DNA from: Citrobacter freundii
Lineage (GTDB): Bacteria; Bacteroidota; Bacteroidia; Chitinophagales; Chitinophagaceae
DNA length: 64,000 nucleotides
NCBI GenBank assembly: GCA_003243445.1
Contig: QFQQ01000003.1
Location: 1-64,000 of the forward strand
Direction: 5' to 3'
Below are positions 53,691 to 62,555 of this stretch, one piece after another. The first letter of the stretch is position 1. Every line of letters begins with the position of its first letter. The notes below the pieces were generated by a model that saw only the letters and a list, made by a program, of their open reading frames with translations, had not been told where the DNA came from and searched no databases. The position numbers were made by a program, and so were the translations under genes.

Positions 53691-54836
53691 TTGTCATTCC
53701 AATCAAAATTACCAGATACAGGCACCAGCATCTTTACCGTGATGAGTGCACTTGCAACGGAACATAAAGCTGTAAATCTAGGCCAGGGCTTCCCTGATTT
53801 TTCAATGAACCAGGACCTGATAGCTCTTGTTGAAAAAGCTATGCGCTCAGGATTCAATCAATATGCGCCGATGCAGGGCTATACACCACTGCGCAATATC
53901 CTGGCCCAAAAGATCAGTTCTTTATACAACACTGTGGTAGATCCCGATTCTCAGATCACCATCACACCTGGTGGTACCTATGCGATATATACAGCATTAA
54001 CAACAATCCTGCATCCCGGTGATGAAGTGATCATATTTGAACCGGCTTATGATAGTTACATACCAAACGTGGTATCAAACGGAGCAGTTCCAATATTGAT
54101 AAATCTTAAATTTCCGGAGTACAAAATAGACTGGGATGAGGTAAAGAAACGGATCACTTCAAAAACAAAAGTGATCATGCTGAATACGCCGCATAATCCT
54201 ACCGGCGCCATCATCAGCGAAGAAGATATCAATCAATTAAGCCAGATTGTTGCCGACACAGGTATCTATATATTGAGCGACGAAGTGTATGAACACCTCG
54301 TATATGACAACGCCTCACATCTGAGTATTCTACGCTATCCCGATCTCCTGGAAAGAAGTTTCGTATGTTTTTCCTTTGGAAAAGTATATCACTGTACAGG
54401 TTGGAAGCTCGGTTATATTGTATCATCGGCAGGGTTGATGAAAGAATTCCGCAAACTTCATCAATTCAATTGTTTCTCCTGCCACACGCCTTCACAGGTT
54501 GCACTCGCAGAATTCCTGGAAAATACAGAAGCTTATACGACGCTAGGATCGTTTATGCAGAAAAAAAGAGACTATTTCATTGATTTAATGAAATCAACAA
54601 AATTTGATCTGCTTGACAGCAAAGGAAGCTATTTTATCTGTGCAAAATATCATCGGATCAGTGATGAAAGTGATAAGGATTTTGCTGTAAGGATTACGAA
54701 AGAATATGGCGTTGCTACCATACCGGTGTCCGCATTCTATAAAAATGGAACAGATAATAAAGTGATCAGATTCTGCTTTGCCAAAAAAGAAGAAACACTG
54801 GAAAATGCGGTCAACAGATTAATACGAATCAGTTAA
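53691..54836 (+). CDS. Class I/II PLP-dependent aminotransferase, methionine aminotransferase type
   Basis: This 381-residue protein has the fold-type I pattern: NLGQGFPDFSMN, PMQGYTPLRNILAQK, NTPHNPTGAII, SDEVYEHLVYD, and the PLP-lysine motif CFSFGKVYHCTGWKLGY. The family (YbdL-like) uses methionine or aromatic keto acids. The best start is a TTG at 53691, which gives a family-like N-terminus (SKLPDTGTSIFTVMSALA). The RidA gene in the same run fits a role in PLP chemistry. Confidence 0.85.
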   Translation: MSFQSKLPDTGTSIFTVMSALATEHKAVNLGQGFPDFSMNQDLIALVEKAMRSGFNQYAPMQGYTPLRNILAQKISSLYNTVVDPDSQITITPGGTYAIYTALTTILHPGDEVIIFEPAYDSYIPNVVSNGAVPILINLKFPEYKIDWDEVKKRITSKTKVIMLNTPHNPTGAIISEEDINQLSQIVADTGIYILSDEVYEHLVYDNASHLSILRYPDLLERSFVCFSFGKVYHCTGWKLGYIVSSAGLMKEFRKLHQFNCFSCHTPSQVALAEFLENTEAYTTLGSFMQKKRDYFIDLMKSTKFDLLDSKGSYFICAKYHRISDESDKDFAVRITKEYGVATIPVSAFYKNGTDNKVIRFCFAKKEETLENAVNRLIRIS

Positions 54837-54945
54837 AACAACTCACGCAACCCTGATATAACTCTGAAGAAATGTATATTTTTCCCAGGCATAATGGCTT
54901 CCTGGGGCATAAAAGCCCGCATTTCTCCTATTAAAAAACAAGGTA

Positions 54946-56004
54946 TTACAAGCCTGCTTTAGCGCTGATCTCCAGCATACGATCAATTGGCTTCTTAGCC
55001 GCAATTCTCAGCTGCTCATCCATATTGATCTCTGGTGTTTCATACTCCATGCAGAGATACAATTTCTCAAGGGAGTTAAGCTTCATGTGCGGACAATCAT
55101 TACAAGCGCAGCTATTGTTCGGTGGTGCAGGAATGAAGGTCTTATCAGGTGAAGACTTCATCATCTGGTGAAGGATGCCCGTCTCTGTGGCAACAATGAA
55201 TTCCGTGGACGGATCCGTTTGCGTAAATTTCAATAAACCTGTTGTTGAACCAATATAATCAGCCAGGCGCAACACCGGTTCCTCACATTCCGGGTGTGCG
55301 ATAAATTTCGCGTTCGGATGACGTTGTTTCAATTTCGTGATCTTCTCCAGGCTAAAGATCTCGTGCACCATACAGGCGCCATTCCACAACAACATGTCGC
55401 GGCCTGTAACCTTGTTGATGTAGCCACCAAGATTTTTGTCCGGTGCAAAAATGATCTTCTGATCTTTTGGAAAGCTATCCACGATCACCCTTGCATTGCT
55501 ACTGGTTACGATCACATCGCTGAGCGCTTTAATGCCGGCACTGCAGTTGATATAGCTCACAACGATATGATCAGGATGTTCCTCCTTAAAGCGTTTGAAC
55601 AACGGCGGCGGACAGCTGTCACTCAACGAGCAACCGGCTTTAAGATCAGGTATAACAACTTTTTTTGTTGGATTAAGAATCTTGGCAGTCTCTGCCATGA
55701 AATGCACGCCAGCAAACACGATCATGTCAGCCTTTGTCTTCTCCGCCTGCTGCGCCAGTCCGAGACTATCCCCGATGTAATCAGCCACGTCCTGTATGTC
55801 CGGCTCCTGGTAGTAGTGCGCAAGCACCACAGCATTCTTCTCTTTTTTCAATCGCTCGATCTCTGCAAACAGATCAAGCGTCGGATCAAGATCGATGTCG
55901 AGAAAACCTCTCTGTTCAACTTTTTGTTTTGCCGCGATGATTGTTGCCGTTTCCATTTCCGATTTTTTTTGACTCGCTGATTGATTGGGGGAGCAATATT
56001 CCAT
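54946..56004 (-). CDS. nadA: Quinolinate synthase NadA
   Basis: About 352 residues; an internal ATG at 55956 (METATIIAAK) would give 336 residues and is also plausible. The [4Fe-4S] cysteine positions are in KAGCSLSDSCPPP, NGACMVHEIF and CNDCPHMKLN, and the active-site helix HYYQEPDIQDVADYIGDSLGLA is at about 61-82. It condenses iminoaspartate with dihydroxyacetone phosphate for NAD. NadB and NadC are not adjacent. The start faces the 1.1-kb non-coding region described below. Confidence 0.95.
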   Translation of the reverse strand: MEYCSPNQSASQKKSEMETATIIAAKQKVEQRGFLDIDLDPTLDLFAEIERLKKEKNAVVLAHYYQEPDIQDVADYIGDSLGLAQQAEKTKADMIVFAGVHFMAETAKILNPTKKVVIPDLKAGCSLSDSCPPPLFKRFKEEHPDHIVVSYINCSAGIKALSDVIVTSSNARVIVDSFPKDQKIIFAPDKNLGGYINKVTGRDMLLWNGACMVHEIFSLEKITKLKQRHPNAKFIAHPECEEPVLRLADYIGSTTGLLKFTQTDPSTEFIVATETGILHQMMKSSPDKTFIPAPPNNSCACNDCPHMKLNSLEKLYLCMEYETPEINMDEQLRIAAKKPIDRMLEISAKAGL

Positions 56005-57083
56005 CAGCTTTGCCGAATTTTCAAATCATTTTTTTTCGATGCCCTCTTTAGTTCTAATATTAATAATATAATATTTTATAAAAAAGAGTTTATTATTATT
56101 AGGGCTGTGAATTAGTGGAAAACACATTTTTACAAAAATAGCTTTTCAACGTAATCCACATTTAAAACAGGGAAATCCACATAATGTTCTGCCTTGCTTG
56201 CTGCATTTCAGCCTCACAATCCACAAGCGTGCAAAAAGCAAGTCTGGAAAACTTGGACTTAATATTCCGGTAACATTTTTGTGAATTGTGGTGGAATAAA
56301 TCATGAATTACGGACCAGGTTGGAGGTGACTAAGCCCGTATCAACAATTTCTATCCTTATAATTCCATTTCATACCCACGTTCCACATTGGATTATTAAC
56401 AGTCAGGCAACGATATTCACAGGGTACTGTGGGTAAAAACCCGTTTTCGGATAAGGAAATTTACTAATAACATTCGAATGGGGTATCGCTTGAAAGCCTG
56501 ATTTGTGGACATCTCCCACAATTTGGGTGTAAGTAATTTAGGACCATACACCGCAAAAAAACGCAGTCAGCAAACCAATGGGGCATTTATCAAAGCCAGA
56601 GCGTTGAAAAACCGGGGAACTTGTAAACTGCGGCAACAGAAAACAGACATTTTTGCATATACCTGGCCAAGGGGGAAATAAGACGGTATTTGATGTGTTC
56701 TTGTGGATGGTTAGATGTAGGTTTGATGTAGCTTCATGAAATGAAGGAAATCGAACGGAAATGAGTTCCTGATCCGCTATTTTCCTTTAAAAGCTGCCAT
56801 TATGGCGATTTCCAATTAGAACCCCTTCAATTTGGTAAGCTGCTGTATTTGGTTGTCAAGAGACATCAGTTGCCTCTGTAGAATAGTGGTCATTCCGGGA
56901 AGGACGGAGCCAGCTCAGCCATATTATATGAATAAATAAACGCCTGATGGCCCTGTCCTGTATCTTTTATACAGGCCGTGGGAGGAAATTCATCGTTAAC
57001 CGGCGCGGAAAAGCCCCTGATTTTGTGAGTCTTCAATCCTCCAAAAGCCTTGAAAAACTTGGCTTTTCGGCGGTTTTCCACAA
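56005..57083. other. Candidate replication origin (oriC)
   Basis: This 1.1-kb region has no credible gene. It begins with a strongly AT-rich tract (56048-56100, including ATATTAATAATATAATATTT and a TTATTATTATTA run) and then holds a cluster of DnaA-box-like 9-mers: TTTTCCACT (minus, 56114-56122), TAATCCACA (56152-56160), AAATCCACA (56173-56181), CAATCCACA (56217-56225), ATATTCACA (56413-56421), TTACCCACA (minus, 56428-56436), CCATCCACA (minus, 56702-56710) and TTTTCCACA (57074-57082). None is a perfect TTATCCACA. The three CCACA boxes at 56152, 56173 and 56217 are spaced by about 2 and 4 helical turns. An AT-rich tract beside clustered boxes is the classic oriC architecture. Confidence 0.6.
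57074..57082 (+). promoter_or_regulatory. DnaA-box-like motif beside the PPIase promoter
   Basis: TTTTCCACA ends one base before the TTTG of the promoter, so DnaA binding could affect transcription of the chaperone gene. Confidence 0.45.
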
Positions 57084-57114
57084 TTTGTTCATAACCATAA
57101 TTCCCCTATTTTTG
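57084..57114 (+). promoter_or_regulatory. Consensus Bacteroidota promoter for the PPIase gene
   Basis: TTTG (57084-57087), a 19-bp spacer, then TATTTTTG (57107-57114) is an exact match to TTTG-N19-TAnnTTTG. The transcript would start near 57120, about 25 bases before the ATG at 57145, which fixes that start. Confidence 0.85.
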
Positions 57115-57144
57115 CCATCCGTTTTTTTAACCTTACATATTAAT

Positions 57145-59292
57145 ATGTCAGTAATTCAGAACATACAGGAGAAGTATGCAAAACTAATGGCGGTGATCAT
57201 TGCCGTCGCGCTTATCATTTTCGTCGTAATGCTTGCTTTTGAGAATGGTGGAAGTTTATTCCGCAGTGGAAACACAACCGTTGTTGGTAAAGTCAATGGC
57301 GAGGCTATTGAGTACAATTCGCTCGAAGCAAAAATCAAACAGCAGGAAGACGCTAACAAACAACAAGGCTATCCTGGTGACATGGCCCGTGAGCAGGCTA
57401 TTGAACAGGTATGGAGCCGCGAAGTGGGAAGAATCGTTCTGGAAACTGAAGCAAAGAAGCTCGGTATGCAGATCGGTAAAAAAGAAATGGGTGACATATT
57501 ATATGGTGCTAATCCACCAGAAGATCTGAAAAGAAGTTTCACTGATCCTGCTACTGGTGTTTATAATGCAGCTCAGGCAAAACAACAGATAGACATGATG
57601 TTGAAAAGCAAAACCACCACTAAAGAGCAGAAAGCGCAATTCAACACTTACCTGAATTACCTGGAGCTTATCAGAATAAATGATAAATACAATGCATTAT
57701 TGTTGAACTCAACAAATTTCCCAAAGTGGTTTGTTGAAAAACAAAATGCAGATAACAGCCAGATTGCAAACGTTTCACTGGCACGCCAGCTTTACAGCAG
57801 CATTCCTGATAGCGTTGTGAAAGTAACTGACAAAGAGATCGGTGACTATGTCGCAAAACATAAAGACATGTTCCCGCAGGCTGAAAGCCGCGGCATTTCT
57901 TATGTAGCCTTCAGCGCATTGCCTACTGCCCGCGACAGCGCTGCAGCACGTGAGACACTGGAAAAAATGGTACCGGGTCTTGACAGCGCTTCGGATGTAC
58001 AATCTTATATGGAGAGTCAGGGTAATGACAGATTCTATAATGGATATATCTCCGGCTCAAGGATCCAGGTTCCTTCAAAAGAATCGATCATCAGTCAACC
58101 AACAGGTTCTATTTACGGACCATACGTTGACGGTGGAAGTTACTCGGTTGCAAAACTGCTCGGTTCAAGAACCCAGCCTGATTCTGTGACAGTACGCCAT
58201 ATCCTGATCGCAACTGCTCAGCAGGATCAGTCAGGGGCAATGATGCCTGTAAGAGATTCTGCTTCTGCAAGACACCTGATCGACAGTATCAGAACTGCAA
58301 TCAATACAGGTTCTAATTTTGATTCTGTTTGCGCAAAACTTTCTGAAGATCCCGGCAGTAAAGACAATGGTGGTAAATATGAAAATATGGTATCAGGTCC
58401 GCCTTTGGACGCTGCATTCAGCGAATACATCTTTGGAAATCCAGTAGGTTCAAAAGGTATCATTAAGTCTGTATTCGGTTACCATTATATAGAGATCCTT
58501 TCTGCAAAAGGTTCTTCAACTGCATACAAAATTGCTTACCTCAGTGTGCCTATCGAAGCCAGCAACGAAACTGATGGAGCGGCGAGCAATGAAGCTTCTC
58601 AATTCGCAAGCATCAGCCGTGACAGAAAATCATTCGATGCAAATGCAGAGAAACTGCAGGCAAAAGGAATCAACAAAGCATTCGCTCAGGATATCACACC
58701 AACTTCCTCGCAGATCATGGGCCTTGGTTCATCAAGACCATTTGTAAAAGCGATCTATGAAGCAAACCTTGGTGATGTAATTCTGTCGCCTTCAAAAGTT
58801 GGTGACTCCTACGTTGTAGCGGTAGTTACTGAAGTAAATGAAAAAGGAACAGCGAGCATATCCAAAGCACGCATGATGGTTGAGCCACTGTTGCGCAACC
58901 GGAAAAAAGCTGAAGAGATCTCTAAGAAACTTGGAAACATCACATCACTGGAAGCGGCCGCAACAGCAATGGGCAATGTACCGGTGGAAACTGCTGATAG
59001 CGTGCATTTGTCTGGTAACCCGCCTTCCCCACTGATTGGTTCTGAGCCAAAAGTGTTGGGTGCTGCGTTCAACCCTGCCAACAAAGGAAAAGTTTCTCCA
59101 GCCATCCCAGGCAACAACGGGGTGTATGTTATAAGAGTGAACAACGTTTCTGCAACTGCATTGTCTGATGCAAACGTGGCTGATCAACGTGAACAACGTT
59201 ATTTACAAGTGAAAATGAGAGGAGCGTCAGCTTACCAGCAGGCGCTGATCCTGGCAGCTGATATTAAAGATAACCGCGCAAAATTCTATTAA
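57145..59292 (+). CDS. SurA/PpiD-type periplasmic peptidylprolyl isomerase
   Basis: About 715 residues from the ATG at 57145 (MSVIQNIQEKYAKLM); a longer in-frame ORF from 56947 crosses the promoter and is rejected. A membrane anchor (VIIAVALIIFVVMLAF, about 18-33) precedes a SurA-like N-terminal helical chaperone domain. One PpiC-type rotamase domain follows (VRHILIATAQQDQ, FDSVCAKLSEDPGSKDNGGKY, IKSVFGYHYIEIL, about 350-455), then a C-terminal region resembling a second, degenerate parvulin. It folds outer-membrane or secreted proteins in the periplasm. Confidence 0.9.
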   Translation: MSVIQNIQEKYAKLMAVIIAVALIIFVVMLAFENGGSLFRSGNTTVVGKVNGEAIEYNSLEAKIKQQEDANKQQGYPGDMAREQAIEQVWSREVGRIVLETEAKKLGMQIGKKEMGDILYGANPPEDLKRSFTDPATGVYNAAQAKQQIDMMLKSKTTTKEQKAQFNTYLNYLELIRINDKYNALLLNSTNFPKWFVEKQNADNSQIANVSLARQLYSSIPDSVVKVTDKEIGDYVAKHKDMFPQAESRGISYVAFSALPTARDSAAARETLEKMVPGLDSASDVQSYMESQGNDRFYNGYISGSRIQVPSKESIISQPTGSIYGPYVDGGSYSVAKLLGSRTQPDSVTVRHILIATAQQDQSGAMMPVRDSASARHLIDSIRTAINTGSNFDSVCAKLSEDPGSKDNGGKYENMVSGPPLDAAFSEYIFGNPVGSKGIIKSVFGYHYIEILSAKGSSTAYKIAYLSVPIEASNETDGAASNEASQFASISRDRKSFDANAEKLQAKGINKAFAQDITPTSSQIMGLGSSRPFVKAIYEANLGDVILSPSKVGDSYVVAVVTEVNEKGTASISKARMMVEPLLRNRKKAEEISKKLGNITSLEAAATAMGNVPVETADSVHLSGNPPSPLIGSEPKVLGAAFNPANKGKVSPAIPGNNGVYVIRVNNVSATALSDANVADQREQRYLQVKMRGASAYQQALILAADIKDNRAKFY

Positions 59293-59313
59293 TCAGGCGC
59301 AATGATATAGACA

Positions 59314-59347
59314 ACGGCCACGTAGCAATACGTGGCCGTTTTGTTTT
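59314..59347 (+). terminator. Terminator after the PPIase gene
   Basis: ACGGCCACGTA and TACGTGGCCGT pair around GCAA, followed by TTTGTTTT. Confidence 0.9.
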
Positions 59348-59399
59348 AAACAAACGTCTTCTATGGTTGTTATCTTTGTGTTCAAATTCAAATAGATTT

Positions 59400-59906
59400 A
59401 TGGAACCCATCATCAATAAAGTAGCCGAAAGCGGGTTGATCACTCTTGATCCGGCGAGTTTCCTTCCAAAAGGCGAAACTGCGGTGTTCGATCTGAAAGA
59501 CTATCTTTTTATGGGTTTGATCCTGAAAGAAAAAGATTTCCGTGAAGCATTGAAAAACCTCGATTGGGAACAATATCGCGGTAAGAATGTGGCGCTGACT
59601 TGTACCGCTGATGCAATCATTCCTGTTTGGGCCTATATGTTGGTAGCTTCATATTTGCAGCCGGTGGCAAAGGAATTTGTGATGGGAGATGAACAGCAAT
59701 TACAACGCGAGCTATTCCTTAAAAATCTTGCAGCTATTAACCCGTCAGATTATACAGACAAGAGAATTGTGGTTAAAGGATGCGGAGATACTCCCATAGG
59801 TGATTTTGTGTACATGGAGCTTACCAAGATCCTGAGACCGGTTGTAAAAAGTATTATGTATGGAGAGCCGTGCAGTACAGTTCCTGTATATAAGGCTAAG
59901 AGTTAA
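59400..59906 (+). CDS. DUF2480 family protein
   Basis: About 168 residues from the ATG at 59400 (MEPIINKVAESGLITLD). The pattern LKDYLFMGLILKEKDFREALKNLDWEQYRGKNVALTC, then DAIIPVWAYMLVASYLQP and KGCGDTPIGDFVYMELTKILRPVVKSIMYGEPCSTVP matches the Bacteroidota DUF2480 family. Function unknown. A TATCTTTG -7 element is at 59371-59378. The gene converges with corA. Confidence 0.85.
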   Translation: MEPIINKVAESGLITLDPASFLPKGETAVFDLKDYLFMGLILKEKDFREALKNLDWEQYRGKNVALTCTADAIIPVWAYMLVASYLQPVAKEFVMGDEQQLQRELFLKNLAAINPSDYTDKRIVVKGCGDTPIGDFVYMELTKILRPVVKSIMYGEPCSTVPVYKAKS

Positions 59907-60030
59907 AAGGGGGAAAGAGAGTTATATATATTACTAAACTGTCTTCTTTTTAATTATTTCGATCCCAGAGGCCCCAAGGATTTTTATAAGATAACTTCTT
60001 TTTATCCTTCCCTCCTTTTTAACTCTTAGC
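59895..60030. repeat. 14-bp inverted pair bracketing the DUF2480/corA convergence
   Basis: GCTAAGAGTTAAAA (59895-59908) and TTTTAACTCTTAGC (60017-60030) are perfect inverted copies spaced by 108 nt. The left copy contains the DUF2480 stop codon; the right one abuts the corA stop codon. The loop is AT-rich with T runs, so it may act as a bidirectional terminator. Confidence 0.6.
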
Positions 60031-61140
60031 TTAGAACCATCCTTTCTTTCTGAACATCCAGATCATCCAGACTGGAATAAAGAGCATGAGACCCACGGCA
60101 ATCCAGAAACCGTATTGATTGTGTAGATAAGGAATATCGTCAAAGTTCATCCCAAAAATACCACCGATAACCGTTGCAGGCGCCAGCAAGCAGGTTACGA
60201 TCGCCATCACTTTCATTACTTCATTTAAGCGGAGATTCACATTACTCACATACAGATCCTGCATGCTGACCATGATATCGCGGTAGTTCTCCCCGAGATC
60301 GATCGCCTGAACAATGTGATCATAGATATCCTTATAGTATTTTGTATTTCGATCATCCAGCAGATCACTTTCGCTTCGAATAATTCCTCCTATCAGATCA
60401 CGTACAGGAACCGTATTCCGTTTTAATACGATCAGCTCTTTTCGCAGCTGGTTGATCTTTGCCAGCGAACGTTTATCACTTTTGCGGATAACTTCTTCTT
60501 CCAGGGATTCAATTCTCTCCCCGAGTTTCTCCATAACGAGGTAATAGTTATCTACAATAAGATCAAGCATGGTGTAACAGAGATAATCCGCACTTCTTTG
60601 CCGGGCCTTGCTGGTTCCCAGTTTCAAACGGTCACGCAAAGGGTTGAAAACATCGCGGCTCGCGTCTTCCTGGAAGCTGATCACAAAGTTCTTACCGAGT
60701 ACTATGCTGATCTGTTCCTGCTCCACAGTTTGTTTTTCATCATTGTAATACAGCATATTCAATAAACAGAAAAGAACACCTTCCACCTCGTCCATCTTTG
60801 GCCGTTGATTGATGCTTAGAATATCTTCAATCAACAGAGGGTGAATTCCAAACTGGTTGGCCATGGCCTCGACGTCAGCTTTGCGTAAGCCATCGATGTT
60901 TATCCATGAAATGCCACTGCCATCTTTGTATTGAAAAGTATCGTGTACATCAGAAAGTTTTTTTTCGTCCACACGCTGGCTATCGTAGTTATACACGCAG
61001 ATAAGAACGTCGGTGGCCTCTGCACGTTGAGGAATAATGGTTGGATTAACGGAAAGGATCTCCTTGGTCCGTTGAGTTCCGAAGAGAACGGGCAGATAAA
61101 GATAGCGGAGATATTTCTCCGGGTTCAGCTTGACATTCAT
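60031..61140 (-). CDS. corA: Magnesium/cobalt transporter CorA
   Basis: This 369-residue protein has a large cytoplasmic N-terminal domain, a coiled-coil stalk (IESLEEEVIRKSDKRSLAKINQLRKELIVL) and two C-terminal membrane helices with the signature GMNF at the end of the first (ATVIGGIFGMNFDDIPYLHNQYGFW). It forms pentamers and imports Mg(II) or Co(II). The C-terminal basic tail MFRKKGWF is typical. It converges with DUF2480. Confidence 0.94.
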   Translation of the reverse strand: MNVKLNPEKYLRYLYLPVLFGTQRTKEILSVNPTIIPQRAEATDVLICVYNYDSQRVDEKKLSDVHDTFQYKDGSGISWINIDGLRKADVEAMANQFGIHPLLIEDILSINQRPKMDEVEGVLFCLLNMLYYNDEKQTVEQEQISIVLGKNFVISFQEDASRDVFNPLRDRLKLGTSKARQRSADYLCYTMLDLIVDNYYLVMEKLGERIESLEEEVIRKSDKRSLAKINQLRKELIVLKRNTVPVRDLIGGIIRSESDLLDDRNTKYYKDIYDHIVQAIDLGENYRDIMVSMQDLYVSNVNLRLNEVMKVMAIVTCLLAPATVIGGIFGMNFDDIPYLHNQYGFWIAVGLMLFIPVWMIWMFRKKGWF

Positions 61141-61262
61141 TAAAGAAAGTTATGAAAAGATCAGGAAACGAATGATCGGTACAGAAATCAAAAAATTTTC
61201 CTAAAGCAAAAACCCGGCTAAACCAGGTTGCCTGTGCCAGGTCAAAAGGTAAAATGTGCGAT

Positions 61263-61556
61263 ATGAAAAAGATATTTTTATTGATGTTCCTTGCTGCAGG
61301 TATTAGTTTTTATGCCGGGGCACAACGGGTTCAGGTCAGATTGGATTTTCCGGTGAATATGTCAGTAAGGCCTGTTGGTCCTGCACCGTTCAGAGGAGCT
61401 GTGTGGACCGGTCCGCAGTGGAGATGGCAATCCGGAAGATATGTAGCCGCTCCTGGCTATTGGGCAAGACCTCATAGACATAGGTCGATGTGGGTTGAAG
61501 GCTACTGGCGTCATTCCCGCAGGGGTTATGTCTGGGTGCCGGGATATTGGAGATAA
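61263..61556 (+). CDS. Small secreted YxWxxGxW-type basic protein
   Basis: About 97 residues with a signal peptide (MKKIFLLMFLAAGISFYAGAQ). The mature part is rich in Arg, Trp, Tyr and Gly, with tandem aromatic/basic words (PQWRWQSGRYVAAPGYWARPHRHRSMW and so on, and the end YVWVPGYWR). It resembles small Bacteroidota YXWXGXW-repeat proteins. Function unknown; a cell-surface or matrix role is a guess. A terminator follows at 61583. Confidence 0.75.
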   Translation: MKKIFLLMFLAAGISFYAGAQRVQVRLDFPVNMSVRPVGPAPFRGAVWTGPQWRWQSGRYVAAPGYWARPHRHRSMWVEGYWRHSRRGYVWVPGYWR

Positions 61557-61582
61557 GGCTTTTTTTCATTGTGTTTGCATAC

Positions 61583-61612
61583 GGCCTGCTATTTATTGGC
61601 AGGCTTTTTTAT
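61583..61612 (+). terminator. Terminator after the small secreted protein
   Basis: GCCTGC pairs with GCAGGC around TATTTATTG, followed by TTTTTTATAT. It lies inside a longer in-frame N-terminal extension of the next ORF, which argues against that extension. Confidence 0.75.
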
Positions 61613-61624
61613 ATATATAAAGGA

Positions 61625-62554
61625 ATGTGTGCCGAAATGTTAACCAGACCTAATAAAATATTAGCATTCCTCTCGCTGTTTCCGCAATCGTTCCGTGAAT
61701 TGAAGCGGAATGATCCGTTGCGAATGGCGGGCGCCACGGCGTTTTTTACAACTTTTGCACTGCCTCCTATATTGATCATTCTTTTTCAGCTGTTCAGCTT
61801 GTTTCTCAGCAGGAAACTGGTAGGGTCGCAAATGCGGGATATCCTCTCATCCACGCTTGGTACCGCAGGGGCAGAACAGATACGAATGACAACCCGCGGC
61901 TTCAGAAGCCTTGTTACAAACTGGTATATCGCGATCGTCCTTTTTGTGTTCCTGATCTTTGTTGCCACAACATTATTCCTGGTAATAAAAAATACGCTGA
62001 ATGATATCTGGCACGTGAAGGTAAAGGACAAGCCAGGTTTTTTATTTGGATTGAAAAACCGCGCAAGATCATTTGGAGCGATACTACTCGCGGGGATCCT
62101 GTTTCTTGCCAGCATTGTAATTGATAGCTTTGAAGTCTTTGCCGGAAAATATATCACACGGATCTGGCCGGATGGAGGGCATTATTTCACCGGCGTGATC
62201 AATGAATTGCTCGGCGCGGTGGTTGTTTCTATATGGTTCACGATACTTTTCCGCTATCTCGCAAATGCACATCCTTCATGGAAGGTATCACTGGTAGGAG
62301 GTGTGATCACCGGAATTTTTTTTTCCATAGGGAAAAATGTGCTAGCCTTTCTGATGAGGCATAGTAACCTTGATAATTTGTACGGCACATCGGCATCGAT
62401 CGTATTGATCCTGCTGTTTGTATTTTATTCATCCTTTATACTGTATTTCGGCGCATGCTTTATTAAAGTGTATGCAGAAGCAATACAACATCCATGGCGT
62501 ACCGCCAGAAAAGCCTATCGCTATCAATTTTCAGAAATGAAGGAGGGTGGATAG
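61625..62554 (+). CDS. YihY/BrkB family membrane protein
   Basis: About 309 residues, starting at 61625 or 61637 (MLTRPNKILAF...). It has six predicted membrane helices: ATAFFTTFALPPILIILFQLFSLFL, WYIAIVLFVFLIFVATTLFLVI, ILLAGILFLASIVIDSF, GVINELLGAVVVSIWFTILF, VSLVGGVITGIFFSIGKNVLAFL and SIVLILLFVFYSSFILYFGACFIKVY. This matches the UPF0761/BrkB family, with a role proposed in cell-envelope integrity or resistance but not established. It converges with the ClC gene with one base between. Confidence 0.8.
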   Translation: MCAEMLTRPNKILAFLSLFPQSFRELKRNDPLRMAGATAFFTTFALPPILIILFQLFSLFLSRKLVGSQMRDILSSTLGTAGAEQIRMTTRGFRSLVTNWYIAIVLFVFLIFVATTLFLVIKNTLNDIWHVKVKDKPGFLFGLKNRARSFGAILLAGILFLASIVIDSFEVFAGKYITRIWPDGGHYFTGVINELLGAVVVSIWFTILFRYLANAHPSWKVSLVGGVITGIFFSIGKNVLAFLMRHSNLDNLYGTSASIVLILLFVFYSSFILYFGACFIKVYAEAIQHPWRTARKAYRYQFSEMKEGG

Positions 62555-62555
62555 A

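Noticed and set aside
56947..57144. N-terminal extension of the PPIase gene
   Set aside because: The extension lies inside the candidate origin, crosses a perfect promoter and gives an atypical signal region; the ATG at 57145 is preferred.
61547..61624. N-terminal extension of the YihY/BrkB protein
   Set aside because: It overlaps the preceding gene's stop and a terminator hairpin, so a start at 61625 or 61637 is preferred.
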